Assembly (NCBI GenBank): GCA_934692295.1
Contig: CAKUTL010000016.1
Coordinates: 1 to 28,773 of the forward strand
Length of the DNA: 28,773 nt
Direction: 5' to 3'
Source: an uncultured Candidatus Melainabacteria bacterium
GTDB lineage: Bacteria > Cyanobacteriota > Vampirovibrionia > Gastranaerophilales > Gastranaerophilaceae
Part shown: positions 1 to 7,194 of the stretch, one piece after another
How positions within the stretch are numbered: the stretch's first letter is position 1
How the letters are laid out: every line of letters begins with the position of its first letter
The notes under the pieces: generated by a model
What the model was told of the DNA's origin: nothing
What the model saw: only the letters and a program-made list of their open reading frames with translations
Databases searched by the model: none
Position numbers and translations under genes: made by a program

Positions 1-2
1 AT

Positions 3-56
3 GTCTGTTGTTCCGACTGTAAAAATAAAATAGCGTTCAATATTGTTTATAAATAA
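3..56 (+). CDS. 3' end of a truncated gene (unknown)
   Basis: The third reading frame is open from the left edge to a TAA at 54-56, and a strong terminator begins 3-4 nt later, as expected for the end of a gene. The 17 visible residues include a Cys-Cys-x-x-Cys cluster that could be part of a metal site, but this is too little to name a family. The first frame is also open, but only to a TAG at 31-33, so the choice of frame is an inference from length and from the distance to the terminator. Confidence 0.35.
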   Translation, partial: VCCSDCKNKIAFNIVYK

Positions 57-59
57 GAA

Positions 60-93
60 AAGCGTAAGGAAATTATTGACCTTACGCTTTTTT
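60..93. terminator. Bidirectional intrinsic terminator
   Basis: Perfect 10-bp stem (60-69 with 80-89), a 10-nt loop, and a run of T after it on the + strand. The complementary strand also has a T-rich flank. It lies between the convergent left-edge gene and the holin-like gene ending at 115, so it can serve both. Confidence 0.8.
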
Positions 94-114
94 ACGAAAA
101 AATCTTTATAAACA

Positions 115-444
115 TTAAATCTTTTTCAAAATACAATAAGAAACTGCAATAATTATTGATGCGAAAAATCCGCTCAAATAATTATCCATATGAAATTGTG
201 GGATAAAGTATGCAATTCCATACAACATTGCGAAGTTAATAACAAGATTAAACAATCCAAAAGTAAATAGATTTATTGGGAAAGTTAATAATTTAACAAT
301 TGGTTTAATGAAAATATTGATTAGTGTAATTACTGCTGCAATAAGCATTGCAAACCAGAAGCTATCAACTTTTAAACCTGGGAAATAACATATACCCATT
401 ATTATCAATGCGAAGATAATCCATTTAATGATTAGTTTTTTCAT
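115..444 (-). CDS. Phage holin family 4 (YvlD-like) membrane protein
   Basis: A 109-residue, very hydrophobic protein with four predicted membrane segments (about 5-22, 29-47, 55-78 and 86-105). The middle region, with a Lys-Pro followed by a Leu-Thr-Phe-Pro-Ile stretch, a Thr-Phe-Gly-Leu-Phe turn and an Asn in the third helix, matches the YvlD/DUF360 family (Pfam Phage_holin_4_2). These are small inner-membrane proteins of unknown role, often linked to envelope stress; the holin name is historical and there is no prophage here. The ATG at 444 lies 2 nt after the stop of the upstream gene, so the two genes are probably translationally coupled and co-transcribed. Family call fairly sure, function unknown. 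Confidence 0.8.
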   Translation of the reverse strand: MKKLIIKWIIFALIIMGICYFPGLKVDSFWFAMLIAAVITLINIFIKPIVKLLTFPINLFTFGLFNLVINFAMLYGIAYFIPQFHMDNYLSGFFASIIIAVSYCILKKI

Positions 445-446
445 TT

Positions 447-812
447 TTATTTAATTCCCTGTATCCTAATTTGTCCATTTTCATCTTTAGAAAATTCCAT
501 CGGTTTTTGCAATGGCAAATCTTCTTTCTGTTTTAAATTGAAAGATGTTGGTTTGTAATAAGGATTTACGTTTTGGTTAACTTTTCCTTCTTCGTAATCA
601 AGTTGAGCATCTTTTTTCGCTCTTTTTTCTTTGTATTCTTCTGGATGATTTACAAAATCAAGTGTTTCTTGTTGTTCCATTTGTCTTTGCATCATTGGGT
701 AGAAATTCATATTTCCAGCATTTGGAGCTTGGTAATAATAGCTTGCAAATGCTCCATTTGTTGATAACCCGATAAAGCTTAAAATTGTTAATCCAAGTAA
801 TGTTCTTTTCAT
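447..812 (-). CDS. Small secreted hypothetical protein
   Basis: A 121-residue protein that begins with a classical signal peptide: Lys-Arg at 2-3, a hydrophobic core, and an Ala-Phe-Ala cleavage site near residue 23. The mature part is polar, rich in Tyr, Asn, Gln, Lys and Glu, with no cysteine and no recognisable domain; it looks extended or disordered. The ATG is preceded by a good AAGGAG ribosome binding site, and a promoter-like pair lies at 838-867. It heads a two-gene operon with the holin-like membrane protein. I do not recognise the family; exported location is well supported, function is unknown. Confidence 0.75.
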   Translation of the reverse strand: MKRTLLGLTILSFIGLSTNGAFASYYYQAPNAGNMNFYPMMQRQMEQQETLDFVNHPEEYKEKRAKKDAQLDYEEGKVNQNVNPYYKPTSFNLKQKEDLPLQKPMEFSKDENGQIRIQGIK

Positions 813-837
813 AAAAACTCCTTATTTTCCTAAGAAT

Positions 838-867
838 ATTTTATCACGTTTTTCAAAAAAAAATCAA
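838..867 (-). promoter_or_regulatory. Putative sigma-70 promoter for the secreted protein gene
   Basis: On the - strand TTGATT (862-867) is separated by 18 nt from TAAAAT (838-843). Transcription would start near 831, giving a short leader that carries the AAGGAG site before the ATG at 812. Confidence 0.4.
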
Positions 868-954
868 ATAATTTTGTCCCATTAGGTAATATTTTCAGAA
901 ATATTTAGCTATTTTGCATAATGAAAGTTCTTTAGAATATTTATATCATCTAAA

Positions 955-1017
955 TATAATCCTCAACTCTTCTGATTGCTCAGCTGCCCTTGTTTTAAAA
1001 CGAGGGCTTTTCTTTTT
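955..1017 (+). ncRNA. Candidate small RNA or attenuator leader
   Basis: A perfect TATAAT lies at 955-960 (weak -35 TTAGAA at 932-937, 17-nt spacer). It is followed by an intrinsic terminator at 986-1007: 11-nt arms with one G-T mismatch, then a T-rich tail to 1017. No + strand gene lies upstream that this terminator could serve, and a second TATAAT for the PilZ gene sits downstream of it. The simplest reading is a transcript of about 50 nt from about 967 to about 1015. No known RNA family was recognised. Confidence 0.35.
986..1017 (+). terminator. Orphan intrinsic terminator in a divergent spacer
   Basis: Arms 986-996 and 997-1007 form a nearly perfect palindrome, followed on the + strand by a long T/C run. 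It stands between two divergent genes, where a + strand terminator is not expected unless a short RNA is made there. Confidence 0.7.
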
Positions 1018-1054
1018 TATTTCTTAACATTATGCCTGATTTATTTTATTAGTG

Positions 1055-1060
1055 TATAAT
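1055..1060 (+). promoter_or_regulatory. -10 box of the PilZ operon
   Basis: A consensus TATAAT with a start expected near 1067 and an AAAGGA ribosome binding site before the ATG at 1096. No good -35 is visible at 16-18 nt spacing, so the promoter may be weak or activator dependent. Confidence 0.4.
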
Positions 1061-1095
1061 CAAAGTACATTTATATATTATTTGAAAGGATACAG

Positions 1096-1689
1096 ATGAG
1101 AGAATTAGTTGTTGAAAATCAAGAAGTATTGTTAATTCCGCAAGACTATAAATTTGCTAATAGAGGTAAAGTTACAGCCGTTAGAGCTGGGGATTTTACT
1201 CTTGAGCTTGAATATGAACCTGAAAATATTTTGCTAAATACTTATTGTGAATTTTATACTCAAACCCCTCATGGTAAGTTGTATTTTGATTCTTATGCAA
1301 AAGAAATCAACGGCAAAACATTGATTATAGCAAGTCCGGCAAAACATAAATTTTTGCAAAGACGTCAATATACTCGTATCAAATTCCTTCATGATTTGCA
1401 ATTACATTTGGATGGAAATAATTACGATATTTCGACCCTTGATATTTCTGCTGGTGGTATGAAATTCAAAACTAATTTTAACTTGAATATTGATGGATCT
1501 TATGCCGTTTCTGTTCCACTTTCTGATTCTTTGAATGTTGATTGCGAATTTCAGCCAATAAGAATTGAAAAACGCATGGAAGAGGGTGGATATACAGTGT
1601 CTGGCCAATTTGTTTATAAATCTAGCCATGACAAAATGATTTTGACTCAGTTCTGTGCAAAACGTAGTGTTGAAATTAAGAATAAGTAG
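1096..1689 (+). CDS. PilZ-domain c-di-GMP receptor protein
   Basis: A 197-residue cytoplasmic protein. Residues about 1-85 form a beta-rich N-terminal domain like the YcgR/PilZN flagellar-brake domain. Residues about 86-190 form a PilZ domain with both signature motifs: the arginine motif at 89-94 (Arg-Arg-x-x-x-Arg) and Asp116-x-Ser118-x-x-Gly121. In the family these residues bind cyclic di-GMP, and such proteins pass the second-messenger level on to motility, adhesion or polysaccharide machinery. The ATG has an AAAGGA site 5 nt upstream. The next gene, a PLP decarboxylase-fold enzyme, starts 6 nt after the stop, so they are probably one operon. No flagellar, pilus or cellulose genes are nearby, so the target is unknown. 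Binding motifs are seen; the partner is not. Confidence 0.88.
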   Translation: MRELVVENQEVLLIPQDYKFANRGKVTAVRAGDFTLELEYEPENILLNTYCEFYTQTPHGKLYFDSYAKEINGKTLIIASPAKHKFLQRRQYTRIKFLHDLQLHLDGNNYDISTLDISAGGMKFKTNFNLNIDGSYAVSVPLSDSLNVDCEFQPIRIEKRMEEGGYTVSGQFVYKSSHDKMILTQFCAKRSVEIKNK

Positions 1690-1695
1690 GAACTT

Positions 1696-2733
1696 ATGAG
1701 CTTAATTAGATTACTTGATACAAAAACAGTTAAAACTTTATTTACAACACCTTCTCATTCTCAAAAAGGTGGGATTTATCATCCTTTGAAGGATATGTAT
1801 AAAATTGATATCTCTGAAACAGAGTGCCAAGATCCTCAAGAGGCTTTGAGAATGACTCAGTTATGGGCAAGGTCAATTTACCATACTTATTCAACAACAT
1901 TTTTAACAAATGGCTCAACGAGTGGTATTATTGCTGCGGTTTTATCCTGTACCCAAGTAGGTGATAAGGTGTTAATTGCTTCAAACTCTCATCCCTGTCA
2001 TTTTAATGCTGTACGTCTTGCTGGAGCCAGAGCTTTGACTTATGATTTAGAAATTGATCCAGAATGGGGTGTTCCTCTAGAAACTAAACCGGAAGTTATT
2101 GAGTTTTATCTGAGCCGATATAATATTCGTACTGTAATTATTACTTCTCCTACTTATGAGGGTATAATTTCTGATATTGAAGAAATTAAAGCGGTTTGTG
2201 AAAGACATGATGCCTTTTTAATTGTCGATGAAGCTCATGGAGCGTTGTATCCATTTTCAGATAAGCTTCCTTTGTCAGCTGTTAATGTTGCGGATTTTAC
2301 AGTTCAATCTTTGCATAAAACTGCAGGAGGGTTAAACCCAACTGCACTGTTGCATTGCAATTGTGAAATTGACGTTGAACCAGCATTGAATATGTTCATG
2401 ACCACATCTCCATCATATCCTTTGCTTGCCTCAATTGAAGCTAATATTGAGTATTTGGATTCAAGAGAAGGAAGAAAAGAAATTGATAATTTGATTACTC
2501 GTTTAGACAAAATGAGAGAAAAATGTCGTGGTTGTGAGTTCTTTGGGGATGATCCAACAAAAGTATTGATTAAAGTTCCTGGAATTTCTGGGTATGAATT
2601 ATCTGAAATGCTTTATGAAGATTTTGATATTGAAGATGAAAAAACAAATGAAAAATCTACAATGTTGCTTTGTGGAATAGGTACAGATAATCGAAAACTC
2701 GATAGATTACAACACGTATTGTCAAAATTGTAA
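1696..2733 (+). CDS. PLP-dependent Orn/Lys/Arg decarboxylase-family protein, short form
   Basis: A 345-residue fold-type I PLP enzyme. The N-terminus has the Thr-Pro-x-His-Ser motif of the Orn/Lys/Arg decarboxylase major domain. Further motifs are Thr-Ser-Pro-Thr-Tyr-Glu-Gly (150-156), Asp178-Glu-Ala-His181 for the cofactor, Ser-Leu-His-Lys with Lys208 as Schiff-base lysine, and Thr-Ser-Pro-Ser-Tyr-Pro after it. Family members that decarboxylate arginine, lysine or ornithine are usually about 470-490 residues with a separate C-terminal domain, which is absent here. Together with speD at 15303-15758 the likely role is polyamine synthesis, but substrate and even activity are inferred. An AGGA site overlaps the stop of the PilZ gene. 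Confidence 0.8.
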   Translation: MSLIRLLDTKTVKTLFTTPSHSQKGGIYHPLKDMYKIDISETECQDPQEALRMTQLWARSIYHTYSTTFLTNGSTSGIIAAVLSCTQVGDKVLIASNSHPCHFNAVRLAGARALTYDLEIDPEWGVPLETKPEVIEFYLSRYNIRTVIITSPTYEGIISDIEEIKAVCERHDAFLIVDEAHGALYPFSDKLPLSAVNVADFTVQSLHKTAGGLNPTALLHCNCEIDVEPALNMFMTTSPSYPLLASIEANIEYLDSREGRKEIDNLITRLDKMREKCRGCEFFGDDPTKVLIKVPGISGYELSEMLYEDFDIEDEKTNEKSTMLLCGIGTDNRKLDRLQHVLSKL

Positions 2734-2753
2734 ACTTTTAAATTCCAAAGAGT

Positions 2754-2785
2754 AAAAAGAGGTCTTATATCTAAGACCTCTTTTT
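2754..2785. terminator. Bidirectional intrinsic terminator
   Basis: Perfect 14-bp stem (2754-2767 with 2772-2785), TATC loop, A-tract before and T-tract after. It separates the convergent decarboxylase-family gene and the gene ending at 2802. Confidence 0.9.
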
Positions 2786-2801
2786 GTTTAGTATTACGAA
2801 A

Positions 2802-3185
2802 CTAAAGTTGTCGTGTTTCTGAATTGGCTTGAGTTAATGTTGGCCAAAAATCATGACCTTCTTTTCGATAATCAATTCTCCTTGCTTTTGCATTAACAAC
2901 TTTTTCAACGTTAGCATCTCCGAAAGCTTGAATATTATTAGGTTTAAGCCCAAATTGAATAAAACTTGATTCTGGATAGTGTCCATTCATTACAATTGAC
3001 ATTTTTTGATTTGAATCTCTAATAATAGTATGATTTGTTTTTGAATTAAATAGATATGTTAGTTTTCCTTTTACTAACTTTTGAACTGGTGCTTCTTCAA
3101 CAATATTCGACGTTTGCTCCCAAAATCGTGTCACTGGTTTTTGGATATAAGTTGACAGAACTTTCATAATATTAGATGATCCCAT
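2802..3185 (-). CDS. Hypothetical protein
   Basis: A 127-residue soluble protein without signal peptide or membrane segment. It starts at an ATG with a strong AAAGGAG site, and a TATAAT box lies at 3210-3215. The middle part (about 40-70) looks like alternating beta strands; the C-terminal part is basic and ends in a Thr/Asn/Gln-rich tail. I do not recognise any family. It has its own promoter and a shared terminator, so it is probably monocistronic. A real gene, judging by start signals and codon use; function unknown. Confidence 0.65.
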   Translation of the reverse strand: MGSSNIMKVLSTYIQKPVTRFWEQTSNIVEEAPVQKLVKGKLTYLFNSKTNHTIIRDSNQKMSIVMNGHYPESSFIQFGLKPNNIQAFGDANVEKVVNAKARRIDYRKEGHDFWPTLTQANSETRQL

Positions 3186-3209
3186 ATTAATCTCCTTTAT
3201 TTATTCCCT

Positions 3210-3215
3210 ATTATA
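3210..3215 (-). promoter_or_regulatory. -10 box upstream of the 127-residue protein
   Basis: TATAAT on the - strand, about 24 nt before the ATG and just upstream of the AAAGGAG site. No convincing -35 element was found. Confidence 0.35.
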
Positions 3216-3276
3216 TAAAGTTTTTTGGAATCTTAAAATTGATAAATAAAAAGCATTTATAACATTTTCTTTACAA

Positions 3277-4041
3277 TTATAAATAATTTGCTAAGATGTT
3301 TTTAACGTAATTTTGAGTTTCTTTATATGGGGGAACTCCAGAGTATTTGTCAACAGCATTAGGTCCTGCATTGTATGCTGCAAGTGCTAAAATTACATTC
3401 CCGTTATATTTATTTAACATTGATTTTAAATATTTAACTCCGCCTTCAACATTTTGAGTTGCGTTGTATGGGTCTTTAACTCCTAGTGATTTAGCAGTTG
3501 ATGGCATAAGTTGCATCAAACCCATTGCTCCTGTTTTAGATGTTGCGTTGGGATTAAACCCAGATTCTTGCTTAATAAGGGCTTGTACAAGTTTTTCATC
3601 AACGCCATGACGTTGTGCTACTTGGTTTATCATGCCTAAAAGTTGAGTTTTATTTGTTATGTTAGAACTTGTTTTTGAATAATCCCTTCTTGCATCATTA
3701 ACTTCGTTGATTGCATTCATTAAGATTTTATTGTTCATCAAGTTGCTAGTGTCAATGTCGTCATTACCTGAATAGATATTTCCATTAACATTCATTGATT
3801 GAGGATTAAGAAGTAGTGAACCAAAATTTGCTTGGGTTGCACTAGACAATACCTTTTCAAAAGATTGAACATTATTTGCTCCAGGGGGATAGATTGTATC
3901 CAATGGACTATTATTCACACTTTGATTAGGATTCAATTGACGGTTCATACTATTTACGTACTTATTTATTTGTGTTGTACGTTGCATTGCTGCTTGTTTA
4001 CCGCCAGAGTTTAACAAATTTTGTATCATTTCAGAGAACAT
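3277..4041 (-). CDS. Lytic transglycosylase (SLT domain) without signal peptide
   Basis: A 254-residue protein. Residues about 1-130 are polar and rich in Asn, Gln and Ser with no clear fold. Residues about 138-254 are a GH23 soluble-lytic-transglycosylase domain: catalytic Glu159 in a Gln-Glu-Ser-Gly-Phe motif, Gly-Leu-Met-Gln-Leu-Met-Pro (174-180), Ala-Ala-Tyr-Asn-Ala-Gly-Pro (221-227) and a Pro-Tyr-x-Glu-Thr-x-x-Tyr-Val end. Such enzymes cleave peptidoglycan between MurNAc and GlcNAc to form 1,6-anhydro ends. No Sec signal is seen, and an in-frame stop just upstream rules out a longer form, so export must use another route, as for YjbJ- or FlgJ-type proteins. A GGGAGG site lies about 11 nt before the ATG. 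Confidence 0.88.
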   Translation of the reverse strand: MFSEMIQNLLNSGGKQAAMQRTTQINKYVNSMNRQLNPNQSVNNSPLDTIYPPGANNVQSFEKVLSSATQANFGSLLLNPQSMNVNGNIYSGNDDIDTSNLMNNKILMNAINEVNDARRDYSKTSSNITNKTQLLGMINQVAQRHGVDEKLVQALIKQESGFNPNATSKTGAMGLMQLMPSTAKSLGVKDPYNATQNVEGGVKYLKSMLNKYNGNVILALAAYNAGPNAVDKYSGVPPYKETQNYVKNILANYL

Positions 4042-4109
4042 GCTCTTATACTACCTCCCATATACATTATCATTCTACTCAATATTTAAAAATAATGTAT
4101 CCTCCACAT

Positions 4110-4137
4110 GATTTAATGATAGAATAAAATTTGTCAA
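4110..4137 (-). promoter_or_regulatory. Putative promoter of the lytic transglycosylase gene
   Basis: On the - strand a perfect TTGACA (4132-4137) is followed after 16 nt by TAAATC (4110-4115). It lies in the 119-nt gap after queA, so the transglycosylase can be transcribed independently. Confidence 0.35.
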
Positions 4138-4160
4138 ATTTTTATTAATTGGAGCGGATT

Positions 4161-5249
4161 TTATTTAATAAACATGCAATCACCGTATGAGAAAAATCTA
4201 TATTTATTTTTAATCGCTTCTGAATATGCTTTGAAAATAAAATCTTTCCCCGCTAATGCACTAACAAGCATCAATAATGTTGATTTTGGCAAGTGGAAAT
4301 TAGTTATCAAATTATCAATAACTTTAAATTCATATGGCGGATAAATGAATAACTCTGAATGGTCGTGACATGCTTTTATGCAGCCGTATTTTTGATAAGC
4401 TGTTTCAAGTGTGCGAACTGTTGTTGTTCCTACTGCCGTAATTTTCTTTCCTTGTGCTTTTGCTTCGTTAATTTTTTTTGCTGTTTCTTCGCTAATTGAA
4501 AATGTTTCAGAGTGCATTTTGTGTTCTAAAATATTCTCACATTTTACAGGCCTAAATGTGCCAAGTCCAACATTTAGGGTTACGTATGCTATATCTACCC
4601 CTTTGTCTTTTAGTTTTTGCAGAATTTCTTTTGTAAAGTGTAAGCCTGCTGTTGGAGCAGCTACAGAACCTTCATCTCTTGCGTAAACGGTTTGGTATCT
4701 TTCTCTATCAAATTGTTTTAGTTCTTCGCTTGTTAATTTTCTTTCAATGTATGGTGGAAGTGGAATATTCCCGATTTTGTGCAAAATTTCAATCATATCT
4801 CCATCATAAATGAGTTCTACCAACCATTCCCCATCATCTTCAAGACGTTTTATAGGTTTTATGCTTAATTCATCACTAATTTTGATTATGGTATCAGGTT
4901 TAACTCTTTTTGACGGTTTAATTAAAGCCGCCCAAGTTTTTCCATCTGTTTGAACATTATTACATTCTGTTGAAATTGTACTATCGTCTTGTGCTTTATT
5001 TAGCAAGAATACTTCAATTTTTGCCCCCGTATCCTTATGACCGTAAAGTCTGGCAGGTAAAACTTTTGTATCATTCAATACGAGTAAAGTGTCTTTATCT
5101 ATATAATCAACAATGTCGAAAAAATGCTTGTGTTCAATGGTTTGTTCTTTTCTATTAAGGACAAGCATTTTTGAATTTTCTCTTTTATCTGCCGGCATTT
5201 GTGCAATAAGCTCTTCTGGTAATTCGTAGTCGAATTCTGATATATTCAT
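4161..5249 (-). CDS. queA: S-adenosylmethionine:tRNA ribosyltransferase-isomerase
   Basis: A 362-residue protein, full length for QueA (usually about 340-365). It transfers and isomerises the ribosyl moiety of S-adenosylmethionine onto preQ1 at position 34 of tRNAs with GUN anticodons, giving epoxyqueuosine. Recognisable blocks are the N-terminal Phe-x-Tyr-x-Leu-Pro-x-x-Leu-Ile-Ala motif, Asn-Asp-Thr-Lys-Val-Leu-Pro-Ala-Arg (59-67), a Val-Ala-Ala-Pro-Thr-Ala-Gly-Leu-His-Phe-Thr block, Gly-Leu-Gly-Thr-Phe-Arg-Pro-Val, and Asn-Phe-His-Leu-Pro-Lys-Ser near the C-terminus. The ribosome binding site is weak (GAAAGAG). yidC lies upstream on the same strand behind a terminator, and a TATAAT for queA lies at 5289-5294. 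No other queuosine genes are in the window. Confidence 0.96.
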   Translation of the reverse strand: MNISEFDYELPEELIAQMPADKRENSKMLVLNRKEQTIEHKHFFDIVDYIDKDTLLVLNDTKVLPARLYGHKDTGAKIEVFLLNKAQDDSTISTECNNVQTDGKTWAALIKPSKRVKPDTIIKISDELSIKPIKRLEDDGEWLVELIYDGDMIEILHKIGNIPLPPYIERKLTSEELKQFDRERYQTVYARDEGSVAAPTAGLHFTKEILQKLKDKGVDIAYVTLNVGLGTFRPVKCENILEHKMHSETFSISEETAKKINEAKAQGKKITAVGTTTVRTLETAYQKYGCIKACHDHSELFIYPPYEFKVIDNLITNFHLPKSTLLMLVSALAGKDFIFKAYSEAIKNKYRFFSYGDCMFIK

Positions 5250-5302
5250 TATTTTCTCTTTCTTTTATTAGCTATTCTTTCTAAATCTATTATACATAAA
5301 AC

Positions 5303-5330
5303 AACTCCAATTATCTTTCAAATTGGAGCT
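5303..5330 (-). terminator. Intrinsic terminator of yidC
   Basis: On the - strand AGCTCCAATT pairs with AATTGGAGTT (one G-T pair) around an 8-nt loop, followed by TGTTTTA. It separates yidC from queA. Confidence 0.65.
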
Positions 5331-5356
5331 GTTTAAATATTTTCGTGTTTATTTAA

Positions 5357-6439
5357 TTATTTCTTATCGTTTACTTTTTTCGCATTTTTTAGTTCTGTAT
5401 CAGAAACTCCATTTTTTCTTCTTTCTTCTTCAACTTCAAGTTGTTTGTTGATAAGAATTGTTTGAAGAATTTGGATAATGTTACTTGTAATTAAGTATAA
5501 CAATACACCTGCCGGAATTGGGATTATCACAAATGTTGCAATAATCATCAATGGCATAAATGTTCCCATTGATTTTTGTAATGCTTGTTGGGTTGGGTCA
5601 GAAGATTCTGTTTTTGTCATAGACATCATAATCTTTTGAGAAATGAACATTGTAACTGCAAACAATAAAATTAGAACAATTACATCCCAGTGAAGAGTTT
5701 TGTTAACCGGAACAGTTGGAACTGTTGCTTTTAAAACTCCGCCATCTCTAACAAATGAAATTGTTTCATTTTCTCTAATGTTGCTGTTTGTAACTGTCAA
5801 ATCAGCTTTTTCGATTTTGTCTTGTTGGCTGAATTTTAACTTGATATGGTCAAGACTTACTGCTAAGTCAATATCCTTTCCCGGTTCAATTTCACCTTGA
5901 ACTTCAACACCTTGAGTTGGGTCTGTAATTTTTACGTTTTTAATAACTTCTCCAGGAAGATATACTGTTGCGGTATTCCCAAGAACAAGTTTGTCATTTT
6001 TATCAATTCCAAGAATTCCATTGTTTGAAATTCCTGCAGTTGCTCTCATTGTTGTTGCCAAACTTTTGATGAATAAGAAATGTTGGTCTCCTGCAACTTG
6101 AATAAATTGTGGGCTAATCAATGCGGAATACAACAAAATGAATATTGGCATTTGAATAAGTAATGGTAAACATCCGCCCATTGGATTGAATTTGTGTTCT
6201 TTGTAGAACTCCATCATTTTTTGTTGCATAACTTGCGGATTGCTTTGGTATCTATCTTGAATAGCTTTCATTTTGGGCTGCAATGATTGCATCATTTTCA
6301 TAGAACGTTGTTGTTGAACGTTCAAATGCCACATTGCAAGTCTGACAATAATAGTTAATAAAATGATTGCTAAACCGTAGTTTCCTACAAAATGAGCTAA
6401 CAAGCTCAAAAATTTTATTGTGTATGAAATAAAATCCAC
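5357..6439 (-). CDS. yidC: Membrane protein insertase YidC/Oxa1 family
   Basis: A 360-residue inner-membrane insertase that acts alone or with SecYEG. Predicted membrane segments are about 18-38, 90-110, 252-270, 295-310 and 311-332. Arg33, the conserved positive charge of the hydrophilic groove, and the cytoplasmic coiled hairpin (about 45-85) are present. Residues about 130-248 form a polar, beta-rich insert between the second and third core segments, on the outer face. The E. coli exported domain instead precedes the first core segment. The C-terminus is a short charged tail. The start is GTG with a GAGGGAT site 8 nt upstream. The gene is not next to rpmH-rnpA, its usual neighbours; its downstream neighbour is queA. 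Confidence 0.93.
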   Translation of the reverse strand: MDFISYTIKFLSLLAHFVGNYGLAIILLTIIVRLAMWHLNVQQQRSMKMMQSLQPKMKAIQDRYQSNPQVMQQKMMEFYKEHKFNPMGGCLPLLIQMPIFILLYSALISPQFIQVAGDQHFLFIKSLATTMRATAGISNNGILGIDKNDKLVLGNTATVYLPGEVIKNVKITDPTQGVEVQGEIEPGKDIDLAVSLDHIKLKFSQQDKIEKADLTVTNSNIRENETISFVRDGGVLKATVPTVPVNKTLHWDVIVLILLFAVTMFISQKIMMSMTKTESSDPTQQALQKSMGTFMPLMIIATFVIIPIPAGVLLYLITSNIIQILQTILINKQLEVEEERRKNGVSDTELKNAKKVNDKK

Positions 6440-6597
6440 TTTCTCTATCCCTCATCTAATTTAATAACAAGCCTTAATTTTTAGGCTACTTAATTTTATC
6501 ATGGGCAAAATCATTACGCAAATAATCTATTGTTAAATATTATGAAGATTGATTTTAATAGATTAGCAAGTTTTTATATTTATGGATTTTCAATATT

Positions 6598-7194
6598 TTG
6601 AGAAAGCGAGTAGAAGTGGATTCAATTCAATCACAATTCCAAAATAGTTTAATTTTTAAGCCTTTGTCCCCTCAAACAACTCCTCAAAATAATAAGGTTC
6701 TTGTTTCTGCTGCGACAAAGCCTGATGAATTTGTAAAATCCTCTTCTCAAAACACTAATACGCATAAAGACCGTGAAATTGGCTGGCATTGGATTTCTGC
6801 TGCAGCAGTTGCTCTTCCGTCTTTATGGGTTTTGATTGCAAAAAACAGATATTCAAAATCCCTTAAACTTGCGGAACATATTGATTTCCAACCTGCAAAA
6901 ACTGTTGAAGAAGCTGTTAAATTTGGGCGAAAAACACTTGGAATAAAGGATTATGTTGCTTTTTCTAAAAGTGATGTTGAGATTATAAATTATATAAATG
7001 AAGGAATTGTAAATACTTCTAATAGCCTCAAGGGTAAAATCCGTTTGCCTAAAATAATTTCGTATATGGACTGTGGTGATAAATATCTTGCAGCTGTTAC
7101 TCGGCAGGGCTTTTTTAAGGGTGTATTTATGCTGAATAAAACTGTATTTGGAGATATGGACAAAGCTATTCAAAAAACATTTACTGAATTGTGA
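6598..7194 (+). CDS. N-terminal fragment of a membrane-anchored metallopeptidase, broken by frameshift
   Basis: 198 codons ending at a TGA created by a 7-bp tandem duplication at 7185-7198. The N-terminal 60 residues are polar (Ser, Gln, Pro, Asn). One membrane segment lies at about 65-82, followed by an alpha/beta region without a recognised fold. Removing one copy of the duplication joins this frame to the next fragment (7148-7888) and gives one protein of about 427 residues whose C-terminal half carries an HELGH zinc motif. The start is uncertain: TTG at 6598 lacks a good ribosome binding site, and GTG at 6616 is an alternative. An ATG at 6582 is out of frame. It is divergent from yidC. 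Anchor seen; function of this half unknown. Confidence 0.6.
   Translation: MRKRVEVDSIQSQFQNSLIFKPLSPQTTPQNNKVLVSAATKPDEFVKSSSQNTNTHKDREIGWHWISAAAVALPSLWVLIAKNRYSKSLKLAEHIDFQPAKTVEEAVKFGRKTLGIKDYVAFSKSDVEIINYINEGIVNTSNSLKGKIRLPKIISYMDCGDKYLAAVTRQGFFKGVFMLNKTVFGDMDKAIQKTFTEL

Noticed and set aside
1..33. A 10-codon frame from an ATG at position 1
   Set aside because: The ATG at the window edge is accidental. The third frame, which stays open longer and ends next to the terminator, is the better candidate for the truncated gene.
6470..6487. A short AGCCT/AGGCT hairpin upstream of yidC
   Set aside because: Only 5 bp with no T-run in a useful place; expected by chance at this base composition.
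6582..6647. A 21-codon ATG frame ahead of the metallopeptidase fragment
   Set aside because: No ribosome binding site, very short, and it overlaps the start of the longer frame. It could only matter as evidence of a second frameshift, for which I see no repeat or other sign.
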